From: JBKCUI01 sp052161625
GTDB lineage: Bacteria > Planctomycetota > Planctomycetia > Pirellulales > Pirellulaceae
Length of the DNA stretch: 64,000 nucleotides
Direction: 5' to 3' (one strand)
Assembly (NCBI GenBank): GCA_052161625.1
Contig: CP197412.1
Below, piece by piece: positions 17,390 to 26,664 of the stretch. Numbering within the stretch: the first letter of the stretch is position 1; the number at the start of each line of letters is the position of its first letter. The notes under the pieces are model-generated. The model ran no database searches and was not told where the DNA came from. It saw only the letters and a list, made by a program, of their open reading frames with translations. A program made the translations under genes and the position numbers.

Positions 17390-17866
17390 ATGGCAAAGTC
17401 GATCAAAGGGATAACGCGAATTGAGTACGAAGGAGTGACAACCCGCGGTTGGATGGTGCGGTTGACACGTGCCGGAGAGCGGCAGCAGGAGTTCTTCAAT
17501 GATCGCGCCTACGGTGGAAAAGCGAAAGCGCTTGCGGCTGCGAAGAAGCGGTATGAGGAGTGGGTTGCGATCGCCCCACCGATTCAGACTTCGAAGAATC
17601 TGAAGTCGTCTCGCAACACAAGCGGCAAGGTAGGGGTTCACTTGGTCCGGAACGTGGACCCGCGTTGGAAGAATGCAGAGTCGTTTGGCTACTGCGCGAT
17701 GTGGACCGATTCGGATGGAAAGCGTCGCAAGGTGAGTTTTGCTTGGAATACGTACGGCAAGAAAAAGGCTTGGACACTCGCTTGTTTAGCGCGTGACTTG
17801 GAGATCACCGACCGTGACGCGCTGGTTGCGCAAGCCGAGAAGGCACAGAAAAAGAAAAAGAAGTAG
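17390..17866 (+). CDS. AP2-like DNA-binding protein
   Basis: A 158-residue basic protein. The segment from SSRNTSGKVGVHLVRNV through FGYCAMWTDSDGKRRKVSFAWNTYGKKKAWTLACLARD has the layout of an AP2/integrase-type DNA-binding domain: three strands beginning SGKVGV, then a helix with Ala and aromatic residues. The N-terminal part (ITRIEYEGVTTRGWMVRLTRAG then AKALAAAKKRYEEWV) looks like a second diverged copy. The tail is a poly-lysine stretch. AP2-like proteins without a nuclease are often found in Planctomycetes; their targets are unknown. No HNH or integrase motif is present. The truC gene starts four bases after its stop, so the two are likely co-transcribed. Confidence 0.6.
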   Translation: MAKSIKGITRIEYEGVTTRGWMVRLTRAGERQQEFFNDRAYGGKAKALAAAKKRYEEWVAIAPPIQTSKNLKSSRNTSGKVGVHLVRNVDPRWKNAESFGYCAMWTDSDGKRRKVSFAWNTYGKKKAWTLACLARDLEITDRDALVAQAEKAQKKKKK

Positions 17867-17869
17867 GTA

Positions 17870-18646
17870 GTGTCGCTCGCCTTGCAAGAAACGGATGACT
17901 TCATCGGCGAGACCCTTTCTCGTCCTCTGCGTGTCCTTTACCAGGACGAGCACCTCCTGGCGGTCTTCAAGCCTGCTGGATTGATCGTTCACCGCAGCAA
18001 GCTGACTTTGCCGCACGAACCCGTGCTGCTGCAGGCGTTGAGAGATCAGATTGGGCAATTCGTGTATCCGGTCCACCGATTGGATCGGCCGACGGCCGGG
18101 ATCGTTCTTTTCGGGCTTCACAGCGAAGCTGCTGCGAAACTAGTGCAGCGATTCACCGATCGGCAAATGGCCAAGTACTACCAAGCCCTTGTGCGGGGGT
18201 TCACGGACGATGCCTTTGTCGTCGACCGACCCTTGCAAGACAAGTTCGGGGAGGAGTGGGATCCAGGGAGTACAGAGGGGAATCCTGTTCAAGAAGCCTA
18301 CACGGAGTTTCAGTCCCTGCAACGTTTCGAAGTACCATGGGAGTCGAACGGATTCCCCACGAGTCGCTATTCGTTGCTGGAGATCAAACCGCTCACAGGG
18401 CGTTGGCATCAGATTCGTCGACACCTCAATCATGTCGCCAATCCAGTCATCGGTGACCACAGGCATGGCGACCATCGTCATAACCAAATGATGCACCAAA
18501 TGACCGGAGTGTATCGTATGCTATTGACCGCAGTGCGGCTCGATTTTCGACACCCTTACACCGACGAGCTCTTGACCATCGCGACCGGGCGGGGCTCGGA
18601 ATTTGATCGAGCGATCGAGGCCTTAAGAGCTTTATCGGTTTCGTGA
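17870..18646 (+). CDS. truC: tRNA pseudouridine synthase C
   Basis: A 258-residue pseudouridine synthase of the RluA class. The catalytic Asp lies in VHRLDRPTAGIVLFGL. The surrounding LRDQIGQFVYP, the AKYYQALVRGF segment and TGRWHQIRRHLNHVANPVIGDHRHGDHRHN match TruC, which makes pseudouridine at position 65 of tRNAs. There is no N-terminal S4 domain, in keeping with TruC. It starts with GTG 17870, four bases after the AP2-like gene, with the AGGTAG just before as ribosome-binding site. The charged stretch GDHRHGDHRH is a conserved RluA-class region. Confidence 0.9.
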   Translation: MSLALQETDDFIGETLSRPLRVLYQDEHLLAVFKPAGLIVHRSKLTLPHEPVLLQALRDQIGQFVYPVHRLDRPTAGIVLFGLHSEAAAKLVQRFTDRQMAKYYQALVRGFTDDAFVVDRPLQDKFGEEWDPGSTEGNPVQEAYTEFQSLQRFEVPWESNGFPTSRYSLLEIKPLTGRWHQIRRHLNHVANPVIGDHRHGDHRHNQMMHQMTGVYRMLLTAVRLDFRHPYTDELLTIATGRGSEFDRAIEALRALSVS

Positions 18647-18707
18647 CCGCGTCTCGGAGTATGGGAGAGATGTCCGATTCCTCGTGTGATTGGGAGATTC
18701 GTAGGGC

Positions 18708-19967
18708 ATGAATGATTGGTTTTCCTTCTTGTACCATCGATTTCGAGAGCGTCTTTGGGTGAAGCCTGCGGCGATCTGTGGAGTATCGGTCGCCGCGATT
18801 TTTATCGCCAAGTCTGCCGATGCGTTGGGGGTGACTTCGGTTGCACCGAACATTTCTGTTGAGTCTGTGCGAACTCTTTTAGAAGTGATCGCATCGAGCA
18901 TGTTGGTGATGGCAATCTTCGCCGTTGGGTCGATGGTTTCTGCATATGCGTCCGTGGGTAGTTCTGCGACGCCTCGCGCGTTTCCCCTCATTATCGCCGA
19001 CGATGTTTCGCAGAACGCGTTGACGGCATTTATTGGGGCGTTCCTGTTCAGCATTGTCGCTCTTTTTGCGCTTGAGAATGGATACTACGATCGGGGCGGG
19101 CGTTTTGCGCTGGTGTCGATGACATTTATCGTGTTCGGAGTCGTGATTCTCACGTTTGTGTGGTGGGTAGATCGAATTGCTCGTCTCGGGAGATTGAGCG
19201 CGACGATCGATAAAGTGGAATTGGCGACAGCGCGAGCCATGAAAAGGCGTCGCAAGTCCCCACGGTTGGGAGGCGCAAAATGGGTCGAGCCTGATCTCGC
19301 GTCGGAAGCGATTTATGGAGATGGAATCGGATATGTCCAGCAAGTGAAGATGGCCGCTTTGCAGTCCATCGCAGAGAAGTATGAAATTCATATCCATGTC
19401 GCCGCGCTGCCAGGGACCTTTGCCTCTCCGGGCCGACCTTTGGCATATGTTCGCGTTCATCCCGACCAGTTCGCAGACTTGAAGCGTGAAATTATGGGGG
19501 CATTCGTCGTCGGTCGAGATCGGGTATTCGACCAAGATCCGCGATTCGGATTGGTCGTGCTTTCAGAGATCGCTAGCCGTGCTTTGTCACCCGCCATCAA
19601 CGATTCAGGATCAGCGATTGCTGTGATTGGCGCATTGGTACGCCTGCTTGCATTTTGGTGCGAGCCTTCGGATCGGGAGCAAGCCATGGGTGTTGAATTC
19701 GATCGAGTCGCGGTACCCTCGTTGGATCTGAATGACTTATTCGACGACGCATTCACGATGATTGCGCGAGACGGTGCAGGGGCCGTTGAAGTGGTTCTCA
19801 GGCTTCAAAAGGGGCTTGAAGCGCTAGTCGCTGTCTGCGATGTGGAATCGAAGCTGGTACCGTTGAACCATGCCCGAAAGTCGATGGCTCGCGCCGAAAA
19901 AGCAATGGAACTTTCCGATGACTTGGAAGCAGTGAGAAGGGCTGGCCGATTTGCCAATTCGGGCTAA
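18708..19967 (+). CDS. DUF2254 family membrane protein
   Basis: A 419-residue protein with four membrane segments in the first ~160 residues (AAICGVSVAAIFIAKSADAL; LLEVIASSMLVMAIFAVGSM; ALTAFIGAFLFSIVALFAL; LVSMTFIVFGVVILTFVWW). A cytosolic domain follows with YVQQVKMAALQSIAEKY, GRPLAYVRV and SEIASRALSPAINDSGSA, the conserved core of DUF2254. The family's function is unknown. The gene stands alone between truC and the convergent cysNC. Confidence 0.85.
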   Translation: MNDWFSFLYHRFRERLWVKPAAICGVSVAAIFIAKSADALGVTSVAPNISVESVRTLLEVIASSMLVMAIFAVGSMVSAYASVGSSATPRAFPLIIADDVSQNALTAFIGAFLFSIVALFALENGYYDRGGRFALVSMTFIVFGVVILTFVWWVDRIARLGRLSATIDKVELATARAMKRRRKSPRLGGAKWVEPDLASEAIYGDGIGYVQQVKMAALQSIAEKYEIHIHVAALPGTFASPGRPLAYVRVHPDQFADLKREIMGAFVVGRDRVFDQDPRFGLVVLSEIASRALSPAINDSGSAIAVIGALVRLLAFWCEPSDREQAMGVEFDRVAVPSLDLNDLFDDAFTMIARDGAGAVEVVLRLQKGLEALVAVCDVESKLVPLNHARKSMARAEKAMELSDDLEAVRRAGRFANSG

Positions 19968-20053
19968 TCGGTAGCCATCGTTGCTGCCAAGTCTCTTTTC
20001 GGTTGGAGCTTGTGCAGCATTAGGTATTTGATGGTCGCAGCTTATTAAAAGGT

Positions 20054-21982
20054 TTAGCGGAGGATCTGTTTCTCTTGGAGCAGTGCGATAACCGCTTCCA
20101 CGCATTCGGGGAGCGAAAGCTGGCTGGTGTTCAATACCAAGTCAGGAGCTTCGGGTACTTCGTACTCCGAGGCAGCGCCTTGTTCCAGTGTTTGGGCTGC
20201 TTCTGACTTCAGCGATGCGAATCGCTGTGCTCGGACCGTTTCGTCGGCCGTGCAATGGATGACGAAGAAACGATCTTTGCCTACCACATCGGAGACACGG
20301 TCTCGAACCGACTGGCTTGGAGCGACGAAGGCGGCCAGGCACAGGAGCCCATGTTCATTGAACAGCTTGGCGATGTGTGCGGAGCGTCGAAGGTTTTCAC
20401 TCCGTTCTTCGATCGAGTACCCAAGGTCCTTGTTCACTCCTCGGCGCATGCGTTCCCCATCGAGTACAGCGACAGCGCGACCGTTGTCGAAGAGGGAGCG
20501 TTCGACGGCGAGTGCAACGGTTGTTTTTCCGGAGCAGGGAAGGCCTGTGAAGAGGAGAGTCGCTGGTCTTTGTCCGAATCGAGCGACTCGTTCCTCATCG
20601 CGAACTTGCGAGACTTCACCGGTGGTGGCGGACTGATTTTCGTCGGAGGTTTCCCAAGCGGCCAGCGGTTGTTTGGCGGAATCTCGATCGGAGATCATGC
20701 CAGCGCCGACTGTCGCGTTGGTGATTCGGTCGATGATGATGAAGGAACCGGTTGCGCGGTTGCGTCGATACGCATCGAAGTAAATCGGCTGGCTCAACGT
20801 GACGGCGCATCGTCCGATTTCGTTGAGTTGCAAATCCGGAGCCGGTGTGCGGTGGAGGGTGTTGACGTCGACGCGATATTTGAGGGAGTCGATTTGTCCG
20901 GTGACGGTTTGCGACGTTTGCTTGAACAAATACGTCTTACCCGGAACCATCGGCTCGGCGGCCATCCAGACGATGGTGGCATCGAAGCTGTTCGAGATCT
21001 TCGGGATGTTACCTGGGCGGACGATCATATCCCCGCGCGAGCAATCGATTTCGTCTTCGAGCACGACGGTGATCGATTGCGGCGTGAAGGCTTCTTCGAG
21101 GTCGCCATCGAATGTAACAATCCGTTTCACCTTGCTCGTACGTTTGGAGGGGAGGACCATGATCTCGTCCCCTTTGCGAATGATGCCTGAGGCGAGTGTC
21201 CCGCTGAATCCGCGGAAGTCCAGATTGGGGCGATTGACAAATTGGATTGGGAGTCGGAAGTCTTCGAGGTTGCGATCGGATCCGATATAGACCGATTCCA
21301 GGAAATTCATGAGGGTGCTACCTCGGTACCAGCTCATATTGGGGCTGGGATCGACGAGGTTTTCGCCGTGGAGAGCGGCGATAGGAATGAAGTGCAAGTC
21401 GGGCAAATCGAGGCGGGACGCAAAGTCTCGGTAGTCGCTGCAGATCTTTTCGAATGTCTCTTGGCTGTATCCCATCAAGTCCATTTTGTTGATGGTCACT
21501 ACGACGTGGCGAATGCCGAGGAGGGAAACGATGAAGCTGTGCCGTTTGGTTTGAGTGAGAACCCCGTGTCGCGCGTCGATCAAGATAATAGCGAGATCGG
21601 CGGTCGAGGCCCCGGTCGCCATGTTTCGCGTGTATTGTTCATGGCCGGGGGTATCGGCGATGATGAACTTTCGTTTTGCGGTCGAAAAGTATCGGTACGC
21701 CACATCGATCGTGATACCTTGCTCGCGTTCGGCGCGCAGGCCGTCGGTCACGAGCGCGGGATCGAAGCCGCCGCCGGTCGTTCCGTGGACTTTGCTTTCT
21801 GTCTCGAGTTGGGCAATCTGGTCTTCGTAGAGCATCTTGCTGTCGTAGAGCAAGCGTCCGATCAGGGTGCTTTTTCCGTCGTCGACGCTTCCGCAGGTGA
21901 TGAAGCGGAGCAGTTCTTTGCGTTCGTGCTGCTCGAGGTAAGCCAGGATATCCTTGGCGATCAAATCACTTTGGTGCGACAT
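20054..21982 (-). CDS. cysNC: Bifunctional sulfate adenylyltransferase subunit 1 / adenylylsulfate kinase
   Basis: A 642-residue fusion. Residues ~1-440 are the CysN GTPase: P-loop GSVDDGKSTLIGRLL, DTPGHEQYTRNM and NKMD, followed by EF-Tu-like beta domains. Residues ~470-642 are APS kinase: P-loop GLPCSGKTTVALAVE, LDGERMRRGVNKDLGYS and LRRSAHIAKLF. CysN couples GTP hydrolysis to formation of APS from ATP and sulfate with CysD; the kinase domain then makes PAPS. The gene starts five bases after cysD, so the two are co-transcribed. The product can feed sulfation or, with a reductase not seen here, assimilatory sulfate reduction. Planctomycetes encode many sulfatases, so sulfur supply is relevant. 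Confidence 0.95.
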   Translation of the reverse strand: MSHQSDLIAKDILAYLEQHERKELLRFITCGSVDDGKSTLIGRLLYDSKMLYEDQIAQLETESKVHGTTGGGFDPALVTDGLRAEREQGITIDVAYRYFSTAKRKFIIADTPGHEQYTRNMATGASTADLAIILIDARHGVLTQTKRHSFIVSLLGIRHVVVTINKMDLMGYSQETFEKICSDYRDFASRLDLPDLHFIPIAALHGENLVDPSPNMSWYRGSTLMNFLESVYIGSDRNLEDFRLPIQFVNRPNLDFRGFSGTLASGIIRKGDEIMVLPSKRTSKVKRIVTFDGDLEEAFTPQSITVVLEDEIDCSRGDMIVRPGNIPKISNSFDATIVWMAAEPMVPGKTYLFKQTSQTVTGQIDSLKYRVDVNTLHRTPAPDLQLNEIGRCAVTLSQPIYFDAYRRNRATGSFIIIDRITNATVGAGMISDRDSAKQPLAAWETSDENQSATTGEVSQVRDEERVARFGQRPATLLFTGLPCSGKTTVALAVERSLFDNGRAVAVLDGERMRRGVNKDLGYSIEERSENLRRSAHIAKLFNEHGLLCLAAFVAPSQSVRDRVSDVVGKDRFFVIHCTADETVRAQRFASLKSEAAQTLEQGAASEYEVPEAPDLVLNTSQLSLPECVEAVIALLQEKQILR

Positions 21983-21987
21983 ATTGT

Positions 21988-22899
21988 TTAGAAGTACCCT
22001 TGAATCTTTTTGAGTTCCATGCCGGCTCCGCCGCCATCTTTATCGATCACGCGACCTTGCCGCTCCGAGGTCTTGGTGAGCAGCATTTCCTGGATGACTT
22101 GGGGTAGCGTCGTGGCGTCGGATTCGACCCCGCCGGTCAGAGGGTAGCAGCCGAGGGTGCGGAACCGGACCATGCGTTCTTCGACGACTTCGCCCGGTAG
22201 TAGTTGCATCCGTTCGTCGTTGACGTGGATCCAGATCCCGTTTCGGTTAACCACCTTGCGAGGTTTGGCCATGTAGAGGTCAGGGAGTGGAATTTTTTCC
22301 ATGTAGATGTACTGCCAGATATCCAGTTCGGTCCAATTGGAAAGTGGGAAGACCCGGATGCTCTCGCCCGGGTTGACTTTCGCGTTGTAGAGGTTCCAGA
22401 GTTCGGGGCGTTGATTTTTGGGGTCCCAGCGGTGGAATTTATCTCGGAAGGAAAAGACCCGTTCCTTGGCCCGCGATTTCTCTTCATCCCGGCGGGCGCC
22501 TCCGAAGGCGGCGTCGAAGCCATATTTGTTGAGCGCAGCCTTCAGCGAATCCGTTTTCATCACCTCGGTGTGTTTTTCGCTGTTCTCGAACGGGTTAATC
22601 CCCAGTTGGAGACCTTCCTCGTTGATGTGGACAAGGAGTTCGATTCCCAGTTCGTTCTTCACGTAGCTATCGCGAAAAGCGATCATTTCTTTGAATTTCC
22701 AAGTCGTATCGACGTGGAGAAAGGGAAATGGAGGTTTGTCCGGATAGAAAGCCTTGAGGGCCAAGTGGGTCATTACGGCAGAATCTTTGCCGACCGAGTA
22801 CAGCATGACCGGGTTTTTAAACTCCGCGGCAACTTCGCGGATAATATGGACGCTTTCGGCCTCAAGCTGCTTGAGGTGAGTCAGGTGGTAGGAGTTCAT
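21988..22899 (-). CDS. cysD: Sulfate adenylyltransferase subunit 2
   Basis: A 303-residue ATP pyrophosphatase-type protein. The PP-loop YSVGKDSAVMTHLALKAFYP, the AFGGARRDEEKSRAKER motif and the WTELDIWQYIYMEKIPLPDLY segment identify CysD. It adenylates sulfate with ATP, driven by the GTPase CysN. The ATG at 22899 gives the family's usual N-terminus (LTHLKQLEAESVHIIREVAAEF). It is the first gene of cysD-cysNC and is divergent from the S10 ribosomal operon across a 260-base region. Confidence 0.95.
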   Translation of the reverse strand: MNSYHLTHLKQLEAESVHIIREVAAEFKNPVMLYSVGKDSAVMTHLALKAFYPDKPPFPFLHVDTTWKFKEMIAFRDSYVKNELGIELLVHINEEGLQLGINPFENSEKHTEVMKTDSLKAALNKYGFDAAFGGARRDEEKSRAKERVFSFRDKFHRWDPKNQRPELWNLYNAKVNPGESIRVFPLSNWTELDIWQYIYMEKIPLPDLYMAKPRKVVNRNGIWIHVNDERMQLLPGEVVEERMVRFRTLGCYPLTGGVESDATTLPQVIQEMLLTKTSERQGRVIDKDGGGAGMELKKIQGYF

Positions 22900-23040
22900 T
22901 CCATCCTCGGAGTTCGGTTTAGGCGATCTGGTACGGTGGAGTGTCGAAATTTTGGGGCCAGCGTCAACCCGAGAAGGAGGATCGCGCCCGTTCCGTCCAA
23001 AAAGGTTCGGACTTGACCGACTAAAAAAATCGTTTTGCGA

Positions 23041-23069
23041 TTGACGACTTTTCCACCCCTCCCTATCTT
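23041..23069 (+). promoter_or_regulatory. Candidate sigma-70-type promoter for the S10 operon
   Basis: TTGACG at 23041-23046 and TATCTT at 23064-23069 are separated by exactly 17 bases, in the gene-free stretch before rpsJ. The start codon is ~90 bases downstream. No experiment supports it; it is the best -35/-10 pair seen by eye here. Confidence 0.45.
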
Positions 23070-23159
23070 TTCCCCTCCCGCGAGCGACGTGGGGTTTGGG
23101 CCGCTGGTTCGTAATCCAATGCCAGCATTTTCGGTGTTTTTCTGAAAACGGTGAGTAGA

Positions 23160-23483
23160 GTGTCCGGAACGCATGAAGTTATTCGAATCCGAATGGAGGC
23201 TTACGACCATGCGGTGTTGGATCAAAGTGCTCTGGAAATCGTAGACACCGCAAAGCGAACGCACTCCGAAGTGCATGGTCCCATTCCGTTGCCGACCAGG
23301 ATTGAGCGTTATACCGTTCTTTCCGGCCCGAATATCGATAAAAAGGCTCGTCAGCAGTTCGAGATCAGAACTCACAAGCGTTTGATCGATATCAAGCAGG
23401 CAACCGCCAAGACCATTGAGGCTCTGAACAAGCTGAGTTTGCCTGCAGGGGTAGACATCAAGATTAAGGCAACGTCGCGATAG
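23160..23483 (+). CDS. rpsJ: 30S ribosomal protein S10
   Basis: A 107-residue S10, also the transcription antitermination factor NusE. The family signature is clear in IRIRMEAYDHAVLDQSALEI, then GPIPLPTRIERYTVL and THKRLIDI. GTG 23160 is chosen because GGTGAG lies four bases upstream; GTG 23151 would add three residues and lacks a ribosome-binding site. It is the first gene of the superoperon. The usual str operon (rpsL-rpsG-fusA-tuf) is not upstream; cysD is. A 157-base spacer follows before rplC. Confidence 0.95.
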   Translation: MSGTHEVIRIRMEAYDHAVLDQSALEIVDTAKRTHSEVHGPIPLPTRIERYTVLSGPNIDKKARQQFEIRTHKRLIDIKQATAKTIEALNKLSLPAGVDIKIKATSR

Positions 23484-23640
23484 TTCGCGGTTTTGAAAAC
23501 GTATCCATCAGGTATTCCACAATGAACGGAAGCTTGAAGGGTAACCACCAAATGGGCGGCTGCAAACTGTTTTGAGCTGTCCCCGGTCGTCGGACTGGAT
23601 TGGTGAGTCCCGGCAAGCAAACGATTTACGGAAAAAGACG

Positions 23641-24327
23641 ATGAGCAAAGGTATTCTCGGCCGCAAGGTCGGTATGACGCAAATTTATGAACAAGATGGC
23701 CGTGCGGTCCCGGTGACGGTGATCGAGGCTGGGCCTTGCCACGTCTTGCAAGTCAAGACCGTAGATCGTGATGGGTACGAAGCGATTCAGTTGGGTTTCG
23801 CTGACAAGCCACGACGTTTGGCTTCCCGCTCTGTGCGAGGTCATGTCGCTGCGATTTCGAGCAAGCGATCGACCAAGTTGAAGGCTGCTGGTGGTGCGCC
23901 GGCTGCAAAGCCCGAGTGCGAGCCAAAGCGGTTTGTCAAAGAGTTTCGCGGCGCGCCGTCTGCGGAAGTGGGATCTGAGATCAAGGTTTCTGTGTTGGAT
24001 GGCGTCAAAGCTGTCGACGTAACCGGAACCAGTAAGGGTTATGGCTTCTCGGGTTGGATGAAGCGGCATAATTATTCTGGTCAACGTGCAACGCACGGTG
24101 TGAAGAAGGTGCACCGCCATCCAGGGGGTACGGGAGCGGGTACTTATCCTGGCCGTGTTCGCAAGGGTCGCAAGGGTGCGGGGCAATACGGTGTGGACCG
24201 TGTCACGATGCGAAATCTCAAGGTTGTGCGGGTAGATGCCGAAAACAACCTTCTTCTGGTCCGCGGTGCTGTTCCTGGCCCGACGGGTGGTTTTGTGATC
24301 GTTCGTGAGACCAATATGCTCGGTTAA
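23641..24327 (+). CDS. rplC: 50S ribosomal protein L3
   Basis: A 228-residue L3 with the typical start MSKGILGRKVGMTQIY, a glycine-rich central loop (YSGQRATHGVKKVHRHPGGTG) that reaches towards the peptidyl-transferase centre, and GRKGAGQYGVDRVTMRNL. Residues ~68-100 carry a Lys/Ala-rich insert (SKRSTKLKAAGGAPAAKPEC). The ATG at 23641 fits the family; the ORF extension upstream does not. It lies 157 bases after rpsJ and 81 before rplD. Confidence 0.97.
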   Translation: MSKGILGRKVGMTQIYEQDGRAVPVTVIEAGPCHVLQVKTVDRDGYEAIQLGFADKPRRLASRSVRGHVAAISSKRSTKLKAAGGAPAAKPECEPKRFVKEFRGAPSAEVGSEIKVSVLDGVKAVDVTGTSKGYGFSGWMKRHNYSGQRATHGVKKVHRHPGGTGAGTYPGRVRKGRKGAGQYGVDRVTMRNLKVVRVDAENNLLLVRGAVPGPTGGFVIVRETNMLG

Positions 24328-24408
24328 GAGCTGTGGGGCTGAACTGGGCAACTCGAACAGAGTAATTCGAACGCAGTCCTGAGCTGTCGGAATTAAGGCA
24401 AATAAGAA

Positions 24409-25038
24409 ATGACAACACTTCCTGTATACGACCTGTCGGGCAACAAAGTCGGCGAATACGAAATCGACCCGGCTTCCATTGCTCCGAAGATTAGCAAGCA
24501 GTTGCTGCACGACGTCGTCGTGATGTATTTGGCGAACCAACGTCAGGGCAGCAACAAGACGAAGACCCGCGGCGAAGTCGCTGGGTCGACCAAGAAATTG
24601 TACAAACAAAAGGGTACGGGTAATGCCCGTGCGGGTGCAAGGCGGACTCCGGTTCGACGTGGTGGTGGGCATGCGAATGCTCGTCAGCCTCGATCGTATT
24701 ACTACCGATTGCCTCGCAAGGCGGTTCAAGCAGCGACGCGAATGGCGATCGCCGCGAAGATCAGCTCAGGCTCCGTGGTGGTTGTGGATCAATTGAAGAT
24801 GGATGCGCCAAAGACCAAGGTTTTGGCGGGTGCTTTCAAGGCGTTGGGGTTAGAAGGCCAAACCAAGACGCTGGCGGTTGGTTCTTTGGACCGAAACGTT
24901 TACTTGAGCGGCCGGAACATTCAGGGTTGCACCATCAGTCCTGTATCGGATTTGAATGCGTTGGTCGTCTTGCGTCCTCGCAAGCTGGTCGTGACGCGAG
25001 AAGCGTTGGATTGGTTGAAGACTCGGGCAACAGCCTAG
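24409..25038 (+). CDS. rplD: 50S ribosomal protein L4
   Basis: A 209-residue L4/L1e protein. The long loop region GEVAGSTKKLYKQKGTGNAR with the arginine-rich VRRGGGHANARQPR lines the exit tunnel, and YRLPRKAVQAATRMA follows. In enteric bacteria L4 also represses its own operon; no matching leader is evident here. A 118-base spacer precedes rplW. Confidence 0.96.
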   Translation: MTTLPVYDLSGNKVGEYEIDPASIAPKISKQLLHDVVVMYLANQRQGSNKTKTRGEVAGSTKKLYKQKGTGNARAGARRTPVRRGGGHANARQPRSYYYRLPRKAVQAATRMAIAAKISSGSVVVVDQLKMDAPKTKVLAGAFKALGLEGQTKTLAVGSLDRNVYLSGRNIQGCTISPVSDLNALVVLRPRKLVVTREALDWLKTRATA

Positions 25039-25156
25039 TTTTCGGCCGGGGATACTTGGTTAGAGCGACGACAAACAGATGACGCCATGACGAGCCTTCG
25101 GGGGAGTCGGGTGAATTAACAGCAAGACAAGCGGACTCGTTTAGGCGAGAGAGAAA

Positions 25157-25468
25157 ATGGCAAAACAGCCACCGAAAACCAGTATGACCTTGACCGCTCA
25201 CCAGATCGTCATTCGACCTCTGGTAACGGAAAAGGGAGTGCACAAAGCGACCCGTCAGAACCGTTACGCATTCGAAGTGAATCCGTTGGCGGACAAGACC
25301 GAAATCAAAGAAGCGATTGAAGAGCTTTTTAACGTCAAGGTAGTTGCAGTTGCGACGCAAAATCGCGCTGGCAAGACCCGGCGGTACCGAGCCAAGGCAG
25401 GTGTGACGAAGGCTTGGAAGAAAGCGATCGTCAAGTTGAGTAACGAACACAAGATCGACTTCTTCTAG
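25157..25468 (+). CDS. rplW: 50S ribosomal protein L23
   Basis: A 103-residue L23, an exit-tunnel protein and docking point for trigger factor and SRP. The pattern IVIRPLVTEKGVHKA, then RYAFEVNPLADKTEIKEAIE and FNVKVVAVATQNRAGKTRRY is typical. The start is ATG 25157. It lies 17 bases before rplB. Confidence 0.96.
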   Translation: MAKQPPKTSMTLTAHQIVIRPLVTEKGVHKATRQNRYAFEVNPLADKTEIKEAIEELFNVKVVAVATQNRAGKTRRYRAKAGVTKAWKKAIVKLSNEHKIDFF

Positions 25469-25485
25469 GAGACGACTGAGATACC

Positions 25486-26343
25486 ATGGGAATTCGAGTA
25501 TACCGACCAACATCGCCAGGACGACGCAATTCGTCTGTTAGCGACTTCGCAGAGTTGACACCAGGTGCTAAGCCTGAGAAGTCGTTGCTCAAGCGATTGA
25601 AGCGACACGGCGGACGAAACAATCAAGGCTTCATCACCGCGCGGCATCGTGGTGGTGGTCACAAGCAGATGTACCGGGTTATTGACTTCCGTCGCATTAA
25701 AGACGGGGTTGCTGCCAAGGTCCATTCCATCCAGTATGACCCCAACCGTTCTGCTCGCATCGCGTTGCTTCACTACGCCGATGGTGAGAAGGCGTATGTG
25801 GTTGCTCCGGATGGGTTGAAAGCAGGCCAGACTCTGCTCAACGGTGCCGATGCACCGCCAACGGTCGGGAATTGCTTGCCGATGCGAAACATTCCACCGG
25901 GGACGGAAGTTTGTTGCGTGGAGATGACGCCAGGTCGTGGCGCGGCCTTGTGCCGATCCGCCGGGACTTCTGCGGTTCTGATGGCCCGAGAGTCCGGCTG
26001 GGCTCAGTTGCAATTGCCTAGCGGTGAAGTTCGCCGTGTACCAGGGCAGTGCCGAGCGGTCATTGGAAAGATTGGTAACAGCGAGCACGACGCGATTCGG
26101 ATCGGTAAAGCGGGACGAAATCGTTGGAAGGGCTGGAGGCCTCACGTTCGCGGTACAGCGATGAACCCGCACGATCACCCGCACGGTGGTGGTGAAGGAC
26201 GAACGAAGGGTGGACGCCACCCAGTGAGCCCGACGGGCAAGTTGGCGAAGGGTGGATCGACACGTCGACCGCGCAAGCCAAGCAACACGGCGATCATTCG
26301 TCGCCGCAAGTCGGTTCGTTACGGTCAATTGAAACTTAAATAG
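25486..26343 (+). CDS. rplB: 50S ribosomal protein L2
   Basis: A 285-residue L2, needed for subunit joining and peptidyl transfer. It shows GRNNQGFITARHRGGGHKQM, YADGEKAYVVAPDGL and the conserved C-terminal PHVRGTAMNPHDHPHGGGEG with the essential His, followed by GGRHPVSPTG. Its length is normal (~275-285). Confidence 0.97.
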   Translation: MGIRVYRPTSPGRRNSSVSDFAELTPGAKPEKSLLKRLKRHGGRNNQGFITARHRGGGHKQMYRVIDFRRIKDGVAAKVHSIQYDPNRSARIALLHYADGEKAYVVAPDGLKAGQTLLNGADAPPTVGNCLPMRNIPPGTEVCCVEMTPGRGAALCRSAGTSAVLMARESGWAQLQLPSGEVRRVPGQCRAVIGKIGNSEHDAIRIGKAGRNRWKGWRPHVRGTAMNPHDHPHGGGEGRTKGGRHPVSPTGKLAKGGSTRRPRKPSNTAIIRRRKSVRYGQLKLK

Positions 26344-26366
26344 TTTGTAGGGAAGAGTTCTGACGT

Positions 26367-26639
26367 ATGGGACGTTCGACAAAAAAGGGGCCTTTCGTAG
26401 ACCCCAAGTTGTTTGCGAAGTTTGCGAAGCTCCGTGAGAAGGGTGATAGCCAGCCTATTACCACTTGGGCGCGTCGCTGCACGATCGTTCCAGAATTTGT
26501 TGGAACGACCTTTATGGTACACAACGGCAAGGCCCACATCAAAGTGTTCGTGACCGAAGACATGGTCGGTCACAAACTCGGGGAGTTTGCCCCGACGCGG
26601 ACATTCCGCGGTCACGGTGGCAAGGGCGGCAAGAAGTAA
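26367..26639 (+). CDS. rpsS: 30S ribosomal protein S19
   Basis: A 90-residue S19, a head protein contacting S13 and 16S rRNA. MGRSTKKGPFVDPKLFAK, the ITTWARRCTIVPEFVGTTF segment and HKLGEFAPTRTFRGH are family hallmarks. It lies 23 bases after rplB. Confidence 0.97.
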   Translation: MGRSTKKGPFVDPKLFAKFAKLREKGDSQPITTWARRCTIVPEFVGTTFMVHNGKAHIKVFVTEDMVGHKLGEFAPTRTFRGHGGKGGKK

Positions 26640-26664
26640 CGACGTTTTGAAATAGGGAATCATC

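Noticed and set aside
23522..23575. 17-codon ORF in the rpsJ-rplC spacer, a possible leader peptide
   Set aside because: The ribosome-binding site is weak and too far upstream, and no attenuator hairpin follows.
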